This document shows positions 42,738 through 53,221 of a DNA stretch of 64,000 nucleotides, one piece after another. The position numbers and the translations under genes are program-made. The notes under the pieces were generated by a model, which saw nothing but the letters and a program-made list of their open reading frames with translations, ran no database searches and was not told the DNA's origin. The DNA is taken from NCBI GenBank assembly GCA_963576735.1, contig OY755182.1:3224001-3288000 (forward strand), written 5' to 3'. Within the stretch, counting starts at the first letter, position 1. Every line of letters begins with the position of its first letter. Origin of the DNA: Bedellia somnulentella (lineage: Eukaryota > Arthropoda > Insecta > Lepidoptera > Bedelliidae).

Positions 42738-42998
42738 TCAAATACTTTTGTGGTATCTTGCTTTTTTTTCACTGAAGCTCCGATTGTGAGATTTTCGCTT
42801 GAAATTGCGACTTGCATCATCTCGCTTTAACAGCCAACAATAGTCTGCCATCATTGTTTTATTCCACTTTCCCTGATAGCGACGTTCCATCTCCTTCAAA
42901 TCCTGGTGAAATCTTTCGCCTTGCTCTTCACTTACAGCTCCCAAGTTATCAGGAAAGTAGTTCAAATGTGAATTAAGGAAATGAAGTTTAATGCTCAT
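42738..42998 (-). pseudogene. C-terminal part of an EQGERFHQD-type protein
   Basis: Minus-strand ORF reading MSIKLHFLNSHLNYFPDNLG, AVSEEQGERFHQDLKEMERR and MMADYCWLLKRDDASRN. I recall this signature (SEEQGERFHQD, MMADYCW) from a repeated family of uncharacterised invertebrate proteins, probably transposon-associated. Its upstream part continues at 44176-44501; a truncated LINE (about 43004-44175) splits it. Across the split, MIENYGKMGC joins directly to SMSIKLHF without loss of frame. The family's function is unknown to me. Confidence 0.6.
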
Positions 42999-44175
42999 CG
43001 ATCCTCAGGGTTCGTTACTGGGACCGCTGTTGTTTATTATAGTTATTAACAATATCAACAAATGTTTCTTACATTCTAAGATACTTCTGTTTGCGGACGA
43101 CATGAAAGTTTTAAAATATATTAAAAGTATAAGTGACGCCCGCAACCTACAGTCGGATTTAGATCGTTTCCAAAATTATTGTCTCACAAATAAGCTTGAC
43201 CTGAATGTTTCTAAATGTTACTGTGTGTCATTTTCCCGAAAGAGAGAACTCATTCAGTTTAATTACACATTAAATGGTCGAACCCTTACCAAGGTAAACT
43301 TTATAAGAGATCTAGGCGTTGTTGTCGATAACCATCTTTTATTTGATAATCACATCAACAGTATAGTGAACAAAGCGTCTAGAACATTAGGATTTATAAT
43401 GAGAACTGCATCTGATTTCCAAGATATTAAAACTATAAAAATATTATACTGCGCCTACGTCCGAAGTCATCTCGAGTACGCTTCCTCTGTGTGGAACCCG
43501 CGGTATCAGATTTATAAGAATAGAATAGAAGCCATTCAAAAGAGATTTCTAAGGTATCTGGATTTTAAATGTAAGCAATCGATTTCAGGCTACTATGAGC
43601 GTTGCAAAAAATATCATTTCGTCCCACTCGATGTTAGACGTAACATTTCAGATATCTGTAACTTGGCTAAGATAGCAAATGGTTCGGTTAATTGTCCTGA
43701 GTTACTGTCCAAGGTACAGCTGCGTACAAATCCGATGGCATTACGTCAGCGGTCTTTATTACATGTGCCTCAGGCCAGAACCAACTACAGGCAGAATTCA
43801 TTTATAATACGAGTTTCTAGGGAATATAATGAAATTCAAAATGATTTCGACATATTTAACTCCAGCATTTCAGCAATTAGGCGATTACTTACCAATTCAT
43901 TTTTTCAAAACATTTAAGTTAATTATTTTTATATTTTTCTTTTTTAGCAATAATTAATTTAGTTTTTAGTGTTGTTACCGTTATTTCTATTGTTCTCAGT
44001 CTGTTATTTGAATTTTCTTTTAGTCTGTAAGTTGTTGTTTTTAGTTTTTATTCTTATAGGTGGAGATTTTTAATTGGCATTGCACTGTTTACTTTATTGT
44101 TTAGTTAATGTATACGCTGTAAATCTTCCAAATAAAATAAAATAAATAAATAAAATAAATAAAATAAATAAATCG
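42999..44175 (+). mobile_element. 5'-truncated LINE with (AAATA)n tail
   Basis: Begins at TCCTCAGGGTTC inside RT motif PQGSLLGP and ends in an (AAATA)n run at 44135-44174. A five-base duplication ATCGA flanks it (about 42997-43002 and 44171-44176). It is inserted in antisense orientation within a coding fragment. Confidence 0.75.
43004..43917 (+). pseudogene. LINE reverse transcriptase C-terminal fragment
   Basis: About 305 codons without interruption: PQGSLLGPLLFIIVINN, LLFADDMKVLKYI (catalytic FADD), LDLNVSKCYCVSFSRK, DLGVVVDNHLLF, HLEYASSVWNP, then a post-RT region ending SISAIRRLLTNSFF. The motif style suggests a Jockey/CR1-group element different from the 53-60 kb LINE. It lacks endonuclease and the first RT motifs, so it is inactive, though its frame is undamaged. 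Confidence 0.8.
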
Positions 44176-44501
44176 AACATCCCATTTTTCCGTAATTTTC
44201 AATCATTTTCTCCACAATTTCAATCTTCAGCATGGTTCTGAGGTTCTCTCCATACCACAGGCGATAGGAGATCAAAGGTATTGTTCTTTCCTTTTGACCA
44301 CTTTCGAAGTTCACGAACGCACGTCGTACAAACTTTATGTGGGACCCACTGTCTATCTTGATTGGCAATTGTTAGGCCAAAATACATATTGTAAACATTA
44401 CTTATGAATTCAGTAATGTTATGCTGCTCTTTTCTCAGCATAAACTGCCCACAAATGTAGCAAAAATTGTCCGGAGAGTTTAAACACTTTCGCGATGACA
44501 T
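44176..44501 (-). pseudogene. N-terminal part of the EQGERFHQD-type protein
   Basis: Starts with ATG at 44501: MSSRKCLNSPDNFCYICGQF, then VPHKVCTTCVRELRKW and WREPQNHAED, with CxxC pairs that look like a zinc-binding head. The frame stops at 44220; another frame then gives LKIEIVEKMIENYGKMGC up to the LINE tail. The jump suggests loss of most of the middle of the protein before the LINE inserted. Start chosen because SRKCLNSPD is the usual beginning as I remember this family. Confidence 0.6.
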
Positions 44502-45355
44502 TTTTCAAGTGAGCGTTATGAATTGCACAGAAGTACAGATTTGTAGAAAAAATATATTGCTATTTATACAAAAAATATATCATCTACCTTCATTAACTCT
44601 TTTCTAACGAATTAAGTGAATTTTTATAAAAAAAAACATTAAGACTACTAGAAACGAGGTATTTAGCAAATGACTCAAAAATCCTATTTTTTTTTATAAT
44701 AAAGGTATGTCACTTAGTTAATTAAGTTTTATTTAACTAATTTTATATTTATTAGAACTCATTAATTGTCTAATGAAGTGAAGTGTCTAATGCATTCAGT
44801 GCATTTTTTGTTTAATTCGAATCGATTTAAATAAAATATTATTTAAAAACTAGGAAGGCCTAGGTAATTTTGGAAAAATTAAACGATGCTAAATAACTAA
44901 AAAACCTGACGTGATGGAATTTTTTAAATATTTTTCCTGTAATCAGCGCCCCAAAATCTATCCAAATCAGTCATCAAAACTGAAAGGGGAAAACCATTGC
45001 AGACCTGTGTTATATAGAATTTACATAAATTACTTATAACACTGAGGAAAAGAAACGTCAAAAAGCCTAAATGGCTAAGATACTAAAAACCAAATGACTA
45101 AAATTTCACGGTATATTCAGAAGTGAAAGTACCATTTTACTATACATCGGAAACGAATACAGAACATTGTTTGAGTTTGAATGATTTACTTATCAATAAG
45201 TTCTTCTATAATATTTAGCTAGACTTTGAGAGTTGAGTGAGAAAGATATAGTATACTAACCCAGGTAGTTCATAGAAAAGAACAACAATAAATTGTATAT
45301 TTCTCTAATCACTGGGCTACAGATATCAACCAATTTATTGAATCAAATGGTTTTT
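44502..45355. other. No recognisable feature
   Basis: AT-rich, upstream of the gene fragment. No repeat family or promoter element recognised. Confidence 0.45.
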
Positions 45356-45897
45356 TAACCGACTTCAAAAAAAGGAGTGTTCTCAATTCGACCGGTATAT
45401 ATTTTTTTATTATTTTTTTTATGTTTGTTCGCCGATTACTTCGCCATTTATGAACCAATTTTGATTATTATTTTTTTATTCGAAAGAAGATACTCCCGGA
45501 TTGGTACCATGATGAGGATATCAGGGTCTGATGATGGGATCCTGGAGAAATCGAGGGGAACCCTCAAATTTTATAGGCAAATGTACCGCGTTTTACATAT
45601 TATCTGAACTTATATTGGCATTTGCTTCTGAAAATCATATTGTTATGCTGCTGAGCTGATGATAGTAGGTGTGGATCCTCAATCACTAGGTATTAGGAAA
45701 CAGTTCTTTCCACATTCTATATAGATCTATACTCCTCTTCGTAGCTTTTATGAAGAGAAGTACAGGTTCACTAAACATTTCTTTTGTTATGTTATTGTTA
45801 CCGAGAAAGTACCATGAGACCAGGATCTGATGATGGCATCCCAGGAAATCGAGGGGACTGTCGAAACTCACAATTATGTGACAGTGTATTTGTTCAA

Positions 45898-46271
45898 CAA
45901 CCGTGATAGCCCAGTGGGTAGAACACTCGGTTATCGTGCAAACGACTAGTGTTCAAATCCTGGGTCGGGCCTACACCAATTTGTCTTTTCTAAAGACATA
46001 TGTGTGGTTAATTTATCATGGTTGTTAACGGTGAGGGAAAACATCGTGAGGATATCCACATGACTGAGTTGTACTTAGTCATGTGACAGTGTATTCGTAC
46101 AAAGCCGCGATAGGCCTGCCCCCTATCACGTGAGTACACTGTCCATGCAAAACGTGGGTACTCTGAACACCAGGTGACAAAGTCACGTGATGTTCAGAAG
46201 TATTAGTACCTCTGCCAACCCCTTCGGGGATATTCGGCGTGAACGTTTATGTTTATGTATGTTATGTTTAT
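45898..46271 (+). mobile_element. Family B tRNA-derived SINE with 12-bp TSD
   Basis: The best-defined family B copy: 374 bp between GTATTTGTTCAA at 45886-45897 and 46272-46283. The head has box A-like TAGCCCAGTGGGTAG and box B-like GTGTTCAAATCC. The body contains GTTAACGGTGAGGGAAAACA. The end is CTCTGCCAACCCCTTCGGGG, ATATTCGGCGTGAACG and a TTATG-type tail. The paralogous D copy at 35.29 kb lacks the insert. Confidence 0.95.
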
Positions 46272-46639
46272 GTATTTGTTCAAAACGCCGATAGGCCTGC
46301 CCTGTATAACGTGAGAACACTGCCTAATAAATCGTGGGTACTCTGAACAACAGGTGACAATGTCACGTGATATTCAGAAGCATTACTACCTCTGCTAACC
46401 CCTTCAGGGATATTCGGCGTGAGCGTTTGAGTCTTTCTTGAGATGTAGAATTGAAGACCATCGCCTTTCGAAGGATTTTAAGAACAATGTAAGGTTACAT
46501 ATGGTTGAGCCTATTTAATATCGTACTATAATAGAAATACCGGAAATACGAAGAATAATACAGTAATTGTCGCTTCCTCATCCGAGAGGCATCTTTGCTA
46601 GGTCTACCCATCTCTAAAACTCGTAAAATAAAATAATTT

Positions 46640-47192
46640 TTAACAAAAAGAAAACCGACTTCATAAAAAAACAACCGAAAATAAACAATCTAGTACTAAA
46701 AAGTTTGAAATAAGTTTTTTAATTGAATATGAGTACTGTGATTGATACCTTAGCAATTTCTTTATCCCACACGCGTCAGCTCAACCTACCTAAATACTAC
46801 AATTCTCTTAAATTAATTTTTGAGTCGGTGCCAGACAAACAAAAGTAAATGCACCCTGCTATCTATCTCTGATTATTACAATCTAAAAAATATTATATCG
46901 TACAAAAATAAATTTACCCTACAACTACAAGGTACCCTACATTTTACATGTATATGAAATGCGAAATACACACTTCTTATTATCAATAATCATCGAGGCT
47001 GGCACCGGCTCACAAATTAATTTAAGAGAATTTTAAGATTTAGGTAGGTTGAACTGACGCGTGTGGAATAAAGAAATTGCTAAGGTATCAATCACAGTAC
47101 TCATATTCAATTAAAAAACTTATTTCGTACTTTTTAGTACTAGATTGTTTATTTTCGGTTGTTTTTTATGAAGTCGGTTTTCTTTTTGTTAA
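46640..47192. repeat. Fold-back module of family D, copy 2
   Basis: Left arm AGAAAACCGACTTCATAAAA ... CACACGCGTCAGCTCAACC; right arm GTTGAACTGACGCGTGTGG ... GAAGTCGGTTTTC. Arms ~180 bp. Confidence 0.7.
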
Positions 47193-47208
47193 AAATTATT
47201 TTTTAGAA

Positions 47209-47457
47209 TATACATACATACATATACTCATGGCTATAAATCCCAGGAAGGGGTAGCCAGAGCTAAAGAATTAGAAATTCCTCAGCCACTTTTGGAAAAG
47301 TGAGTGGGGAAAAGATAGTAAAAATAAAGGTTGTCGGTGATGGGTCTCCAACCGCATCGCCCAAAAATCCCTTAATAGCCCCATACCGTTAGTCGCCTCT
47401 TACGTACACCCACCGGAAGAAATGGGGTAGTGCTATTCTAAACCGACACTACACGGC
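47209..47457 (-). mobile_element. Family A retroposon
   Basis: Full-length minus copy directly after family D: CATACATACATATACTCATG to CCGACACTACACGGC. Confidence 0.85.
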
Positions 47458-47795
47458 ACAGCACTAGATGTAGACATTTATCTAACTACATTGAATTAAA
47501 TAAAATACAATTACCATTACCTAGTTTCAAAATTAAGAGCCATCAGTTCTTTATCCACTTGCGGTGTGGTCGAAAGAACATAAGATGAAATTTATTTCCT
47601 TTATGGGGTTGCAAAAGCTCCTTCGGGATTTAAAGTGATTGATGACTAGGACCCTTCACTTAAGTTACTCCTGCAAATAGATGGGCTAGTATGGTAGTAG
47701 CTATTGAAGATTGTATAACAGACTAGTAGAACATATATTCACGACTAAAAATCTAACTAGTTGAAAAAAAATAATGATATAAAAACATAACATAA
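47458..47795. other. No recognisable feature
   Basis: Nothing supported. Confidence 0.45.
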
Positions 47796-48076
47796 CATAT
47801 ACTCACGGCTATAAATCCCTAAAACGTAGTGTCGGCTTAGAATAACACTACCCCATTTCTACCCTAGGGTGAACGTAAGAGGCGACTAAGGTTATAGGGG
47901 CTTTTTAAGTGATTTTTGGGCCATGTGGTTGGAGAACTGTCACCAAAAACATTTATTATTACCATCTTTTCCCCAATCAACTTCCAAAAGTGGCAGGAGT
48001 TCCTCATCCCAAAGCTCTGGCTACACCGTACCGTTAAGGGATTTATAGCCGTGAGTATATGTATGTACGTATGTAA
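47796..48076 (+). mobile_element. Family A retroposon preceded by an inverted family A stub
   Basis: A 28-bp minus-strand tail (CATATACTCACGGCTATAAA) is followed immediately by a full plus copy (47824-48076, CGTAGTGTCGGCTTAGAATA to GTATATGTATGTACG). Confidence 0.75.
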
Positions 48077-48287
48077 TATTAAATATGTACCAGTAACTGT
48101 ATATATGTAAGAAATAAGAGACAATTAAGGATGAGTACATCTCCTATCAATTGTTTAGAAAGCACCGATACTTTGTGCTAACCAGCAAGAATAAAGTAGT
48201 GCTAGGAAGACTATAGTTCTAAATCTGTAAATTTAAAAATGAGTATTCGTTGTAAAATGTAAATGTATGTTTTCAATCTTCTAAGCC

Positions 48288-48570
48288 CATATATGTCCCC
48301 ACCAAGGGGCTAGTCCACCACGCTGGCCAATTGCGGGTTGGCAGACTAACGACTACAACCGTAATAGTAGCTGGGACTGACGGCTAAACGTGCCCTCCAA
48401 AGCACGGAATCATCTTGATTTTCGGAAAATCAGGTGATTCAAGCCTGCAATATCCTTCCCGACTGGGTTACATCTTTACAAATTAAATTAGTAAGGTTAC
48501 CACCCCCCGGGGATCGAACCCGAGACCTCCGTACTTAAAACCAAGCGCTTAACCGCGAGACCACGGAGGC
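48288..48570 (-). mobile_element. Family I tRNA-derived SINE
   Basis: The tRNA-like head (48500-48570, minus) reads GCCTCCGTGGTCTCGCGGTT ... TCTCGGGTTCGATCCCCGG. The body has CCGACTGGGTTACATC and GGCACGTTTAGCCGTCAGTC. The end is GTTAGTCTGCCAACCCGC ... GTGGTGGACTAGCC. I recall this end from lepidopteran LINE/SINE repeats. Single copy in this window. Confidence 0.7.
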
Positions 48571-48950
48571 AGTCAAATGTTTTCAATAATGTGTATTTAT
48601 CATACTATAACATTAATATAGGCTGTTTTATATCTAGTATAATTAGTTTCTGAAATAAACAACCACAAAAATAGAGTGAAAATAGTGAAAGACGCTGAAA
48701 ATCTGTTTCTCGTTCTCGTATCGAAAACAGTGGAACTAAAAATCTGTGAGCTACTCATTTTGTAGAGGAGATTATAGTAAAACAAAACGACCGCTAGATT
48801 ATAAATTAGTCTTTTTCAAAAATTTACACCTTTTTTATCCCCTTTCTGATTATGAAAAGTACAGTATAGAAGTCATCAACAAATCAGTTAAATACTTTCA
48901 CAGAAAAATGGACACAGCCTTTTTGGCTTTTATACTTATAAACTTAAAAT
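48571..48950. other. No recognisable feature
   Basis: The 71-codon ORF at 48746-48961 has no recognised domain and biased composition. Confidence 0.4.
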
Positions 48951-48959
48951 TTATAAAGT

Positions 48960-49209
48960 AAAGATGTGTAGTGTTGACTTAGCATATTACTACCCCATTT
49001 CTTCCCGTGGGTGAACGTAAGAGGCGACTAAGAGAATTGGGGCTTTTTAATGGGTTTATGGTCGATGCGGTTGGAGATTCACCACCAACAACCTTTGTTT
49101 TACGATCTTTTCCCCAGTTAATTTCCAAAAGTGGCTGTGGAACTTCTAATTCCTTAGCTCTTGCTACCCCTTCTAGGTATTTATAGCTGTGAGTATATGA
49201 ATGTATGTA
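48960..49209 (+). mobile_element. Family A retroposon with 9-bp TSD
   Basis: Flanked by TTATAAAGT at 48951-48959 and 49210-49218. Confidence 0.75.
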
Positions 49210-49419
49210 TTATAAAGTGAAAAAAATGTGAGGACACTATGAGAAACAGTTTTTTTCTCATCGCATGACAGAGACCCTCAGCGATTCATTTCAGTCAACG
49301 GGTCATATTTCAGTTTGACGACGTAAAAGTCTATACTTTTGACAATACGAAGTCTGTCGGGTCAGATAGTATATATATATTTGAGTATATGCCTTTCACC
49401 AATTTGTTATCCGGTTTCT

Positions 49420-49495
49420 CTATGAGCCCAAACGATTTTAATATTCCTTTTCTATCTTTTTTACAATATCAACTTTCATGAGGAATACATAAAAC
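49420..49495 (-). repeat. LINE family F coding relic
   Basis: The minus strand reads KVDIVKKIEKEY then a stop and RLGS, similar to DDIVSKIEKGILRWFG of family F. Confidence 0.45.
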
Positions 49496-49940
49496 CTAAT
49501 CTGGGATAAATATATTTGAACCCCATTACCAAATAAAGACTATGACTACTGAAGAAATAGAGCGTAAAACAATATAAATATAATACAATTATTATTTATC
49601 TCCGGACCTCTGCATGTTTCACCCAGTCTTGTGTAGGATCAAAACATACACGATCACGCTCACGGAAATGGAATTTTAAATCCACACTTTTCTCTGTACT
49701 TAGCGGAGTTGTGGCCTACACTGTATTGCGTTAGGTTGGGTGCACAAATGGTTTAAAAATATTCAGTAAAATATTAAGGAACTAATACTTTAATTAGAAA
49801 AAAATTCTGGAGGGCTTAGTATTATTTTGTTGGGAAAATACATCCAAAGGTAGATTTAAAAACAATGTCAAGTGTGAGTTCACTATACATATAACTGCGG
49901 TTATTATTTCCATTGCTCGTATGCATTTATTATTTCAGGT
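49496..49940. other. No recognisable feature
   Basis: Nothing supported. Confidence 0.45.
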
Positions 49941-50280
49941 TACGGATATACTACTCTGTGTAAAAAGTATCGGGAATATGTCAATAAAAAGACCCGCGTA
50001 AAAGAGTTCGTTCAATTTTTTTTACTGCATGTTTGTAGCACTGTACTGATTTAGCGCGCAAAATTTGAGCGGGATCTGTCAATTAATTTGTTTTAAACTA
50101 AATTTTTTGTTGGTCATAGTTTTGAGTCCTCGGCGATTTTTACAATGGAAAATATTATCGAATGATATTTCATGTGGTGAATCACTAAAAATGTTGCGAA
50201 ATACCTACGGCGAATCGTGTAGAAGTATATCCGTAACCTGAAACCTCGACGCTACCATTATTAAAGGCATTTGTTACCGA
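49941..50280 (+). repeat. Possible mariner-like 5' end relic
   Basis: GTGTAAAAAGTATCGGGAAT looks like a mariner-type terminal repeat. Downstream, ACAATGGAAAATATTATCGA and a broken frame GESLKMLRNTYGESCRS resemble the helix-turn-helix start of a transposase. No matching right end was found. Confidence 0.3.
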
Positions 50281-50499
50281 AAAAAAGTTCCAACATATTA
50301 GTGTATTCATTTACTACCAATACCCATATTATTATGTTTTCTCTGAAAACACATCACACACTGATGTGTGTGATGTGTGTGAATCTACAGTTGTTGACCA
50401 AGTAATTGCAAGGTTAAGGTCAGTATTTTATTGATCTTACCATCCAAAGATTGTCTCGAATAGATGATGTTTAGTGATAACACCACCAAAGTTCATATT

Positions 50500-50540
50500 C
50501 AATATTTTGGTGTGCTATAAAGAGTTACTCTTATCTGTCT
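50500..50540 (+). repeat. Family H 3' end relic
   Basis: TTTTGGTGTGCTATAAAGAG, TTACTCTTATCTG resembles the family H terminus. Confidence 0.35.
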
Positions 50541-50603
50541 TTTTATTATTAGCTAAAAATGATCCCAGTTTGCACTCTATTTATAGGTTTTTAAATATTT
50601 ACA

Positions 50604-50705
50604 CACATACATACATATACTCACGGCTATAAATCCCTTAATAGGGTAGCCAGAGCTTTGGAATGATAAATTCCTCAGCCACTTTGGAATATTTAATTCC
50701 TTAGA
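50604..50705 (-). repeat. Family A tail fragment
   Basis: CACATACATACATATACTCA, AGGGTAGCCAGAGCTTTGGA on the minus strand. Confidence 0.65.
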
Positions 50706-50977
50706 TATATCTGTTTGCACATATAAAATGTGAATATCGGTATCACTAATCACTTCTCAAACGGGATGCCACTCTACAGTTGTATTTTAATTGTTCTGAG
50801 TTTAAATTGTAACGTTTCAAATTTTCACTGAATTGCACTAACGTCAATTATTTTCCTATATAGTGAAGTCAGTATCAAATCTGACATTGTTCAATGCACA
50901 AATTGTTAGACAAGTGTTATTGTGTAAAAAATAGTTTAAAATACTAAAAAACACGGTTTTGAAGCACATTTAACTAA

Positions 50978-51437
50978 AAAGAAAATAATAATCCTACCTT
51001 AACATTTTCATGTCAAATGTTGCCAAGACGAGCCCATATGACTCGCACTGTCAAAAAGTTATCAGATCTCATGTAGAGCCAAGCTTCTGACACTACACGC
51101 CCTAACTCTATAAGGCCTTACTTCACAAACTCTACACCTAAGTCAAAATATGTGGCTTGGCCATTTCGCTACATTCACATCGGTGTAAGGTGAACAATTA
51201 ATTCACTGTTCATTACTTTTGTGTTTTAAAATAGTTCTTATAATAACAAACGGCCAAGCTACATATTTTGGCTAGAAGAAGAGTTTGTGAAGTTAGGCCT
51301 TGTAGAGTTAAGGCGTGTAGTGTTAGAAGCTTGACTCTACATGAGATCTGAGAACTTTTTCACAGTGCGAGACATATGGGCTCGTCTTTGCAACATTTTA
51401 CATTAAAATGTTTTGGTGGGATTTCATTTCTTTTTGG
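50978..51437. mobile_element. Fold-back (MITE-like) element with ~170-bp arms
   Basis: Left arm (50978-51150: AAAAAGAAAATAATAATCCT, GACGAGCCCATATGACTCG, ATCTCATGTAGAGCCAAGCT) is inverted at about 51265-51437 (AGCTTGACTCTACATGAGAT, CGAGACATATGGGCTCGTC, ATTTCATTTCTTTTT). Spacer ~115 bp, no ORF. Non-autonomous DNA transposon. Confidence 0.75.
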
Positions 51438-51500
51438 AAGTTGTTCGTAACAAAAAAATATTTTTTTTAACAAGGAGTATCTATACATATATATATATAT

Positions 51501-51912
51501 ATCTGGGGGCAAAGTTTTAGATCAGATTAGACCTCTAGCGTAAAAAATTTAAAATTACAGGTCTCATACAAACTCCCATCCCCTAGTTTAAGGGGTTGGG
51601 GGATGATAGTTACAAGTTTTATGATTTGTTGTTTGTGTGCTAATACTAGCTTACATACAAAATTTCAGCTTTCTAGGAGTCAGTGACGAAATCAGCGTTT
51701 TTTAGATATTAATAGTATCTGAAAAGTTAATGTAATTAAAACTTTATATGTGCAATAGGTCCGCTATTGACAATATATCCCGAAAATTTTGTTGATCTAG
51801 CATAATCCAAACCCAAGTTATGCGGTTTCAAAATAAAAACGAAGCGTTTCGAGAAAAGGTAGGTAGTGCCCGTGCGCTTCGCTTGGCTCGTCTCACTGCG
51901 GTGCCCCCAGAT
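51501..51912 (+). mobile_element. Family G element with 11-bp terminal inverted repeats
   Basis: ATCTGGGGGCA at 51501-51511 is mirrored by TGCCCCCAGAT at 51902-51912. The last ~80 bp (CGAAGCGTTTCGAGAAAAGG, AGTGCCCGTGCGCTTCGC) parallel the 15.1-kb copy. Consistent with a small Helentron-associated element. The flanking (TA)n prevents a clear target-site call. Confidence 0.55.
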
Positions 51913-52292
51913 TCCCTATATAAAGTGAAAGTCATGAAAAAGCGTGGGTTGCTCGAAAGACGAAAAATATGGCACAAGGCGCCCCAAATTTGAATTAAAT
52001 CGGTCCGATCAAAGTGGGTCGTAATCGAGTTTAAAGGAGTTGGTTCAACATACAGATGAAGCTAATATAATCGTTTAAAAAAAACATCACATCCCAGACT
52101 CCAAACTTAGTGCATATTTGATACAGTTCAATATGCCGAAATAAAAAAAAAACAAGTATTCATTGCTATATAGAAACCTACATACACAAGATACAATCAG
52201 CACTAAAGGCATTCTAATAAAAATATAAACAAAAGTAATAGAATTCGCTACCAGTACTTTTACCGAAAATGCTGAGTAGGGTATGTTTTGAT
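51913..52292. other. No recognisable feature
   Basis: Flank of the older CR1-like LINE. Contains its left target-site base block AGGTT at 52293-52297. Confidence 0.4.
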
Positions 52293-52297
52293 AGGTT

Positions 52298-52796
52298 CGT
52301 TGACTTATTAGGTGAGGGTCTAGTAAAGGAGAGAATCTTAACATTTTTTCAATCATTTAATCTTCTAAATGTATTTAATGAGCCAACCCGAATTACCTCG
52401 ACCTCTGCAACATGTTTAGATAATATTTATTGCAATTGTGACTACTCTGGTCACTTCCTTTTTGATAGCATTACCTCAGACCACAAAGGACAATTCATAA
52501 ATTTAGAATTAACCATTGAAAAAAAAAAGTCAATTGTATGTAGACAGATAACTGAAAAAAAACTTAGCTTATTTGAAAATAATATTAGGTCTAGCATCAG
52601 CCCCCCAATGAGAAGCAGTGAAACATTAGAGAATTGTCTTTCTTTCATCAATGAGCTAAAAACAGAATTTAACAAAATCTTTAAAACTAAGGTAATACTA
52701 TGTAATACAAAATGCTCTTTTGCTGAATGGGCCACCGCTGGAATTAGAATAAGTAGAGATCACCTATATAACATTTATAGAGAAAAGTCCTATAAC
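52298..52796 (+). pseudogene. Older CR1-like LINE, left piece (endonuclease)
   Basis: Starts inside the endonuclease domain (VDLLGEGLVKERILTFFQSF) and includes SATCLDNIYCNC and SITSDHKGQF (catalytic SDH). It breaks off after REKSY at 52796. It corresponds to 55160-55656 of the full-length copy. The continuation starts at 57923, after the full-length LINE. With the right piece it forms one 5'-truncated element (candidate TSD AGGTT at 52293-52297 and 60216-60220). The apparent ORF at 52269-52865 runs into the younger element. Confidence 0.85.
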
Positions 52797-52811
52797 TCTT
52801 ACTCTGTGGCA

Positions 52812-52831
52812 TCGACAAGTGTTTGTGTCGA
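52812..52831 (+). other. Hairpin at LINE 5' end
   Basis: TCGACA, 8-nt loop, TGTCGA: a 6-bp stem 15 nt inside the inferred 5' end. Possibly part of the 5' UTR structure; function unknown. Confidence 0.4.
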
Positions 52832-53221
52832 AAATTTAATTTTTAGAATTTTTAATTATAATTAAGATAGATATCGAAAGAATTCTCACTGAAAAGAACT
52901 CCATTTATTAAGGATAACATATGTTATATAAGGAGTATTGAAGTTTAATAATTATTTCGTGATTATATTAAAGTATTGGTTTGCGCTTGTTTCAACGGTT
53001 TTTTCAGGCCAGTATTTTTTCTTTATTTCACAATTCACACATTAAAACAATACCTCAGTTTAACTAAATACTGAATAAATGAGTTATATTTCTTCTTATC
53101 CACTTATATTTTACTAGATATACTCTTATCATAAAATATAACCTTAAATTAGTCAATAAGTTATCTAGTAAATAAAACTTAGTTTACAATATCAAGTACC
53201 ATTAGCTTAAAAATAGTTAAA

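Larger units (their letters stand above)
45356..47192 (+). mobile_element. Family D repeat, copy 2 (with SINE insertion)
   Basis: Same order as copy 1: TTAACCGACTTCAAAAAAAG, GGATTGGTACCATGATGAGG, family B piece, unique stretch, fold-back module (about 46640-47192) ending GAAGTCGGTTTTCTTTTTG. It is longer than copy 1 because of a complete family B SINE at 45898-46271 and shorter in the fold-back centre. Confidence 0.65.

Noticed and set aside
48500..48570. tRNA gene on the minus strand
   Set aside because: The head of a SINE whose body and characteristic 3' end follow directly; the stems are imperfect.
50345..50380. Short palindromic CACACATCACACA / TGTGTGATGTGTG stretch
   Set aside because: A microsatellite-type repeat with dyad symmetry by composition; no further support for function.
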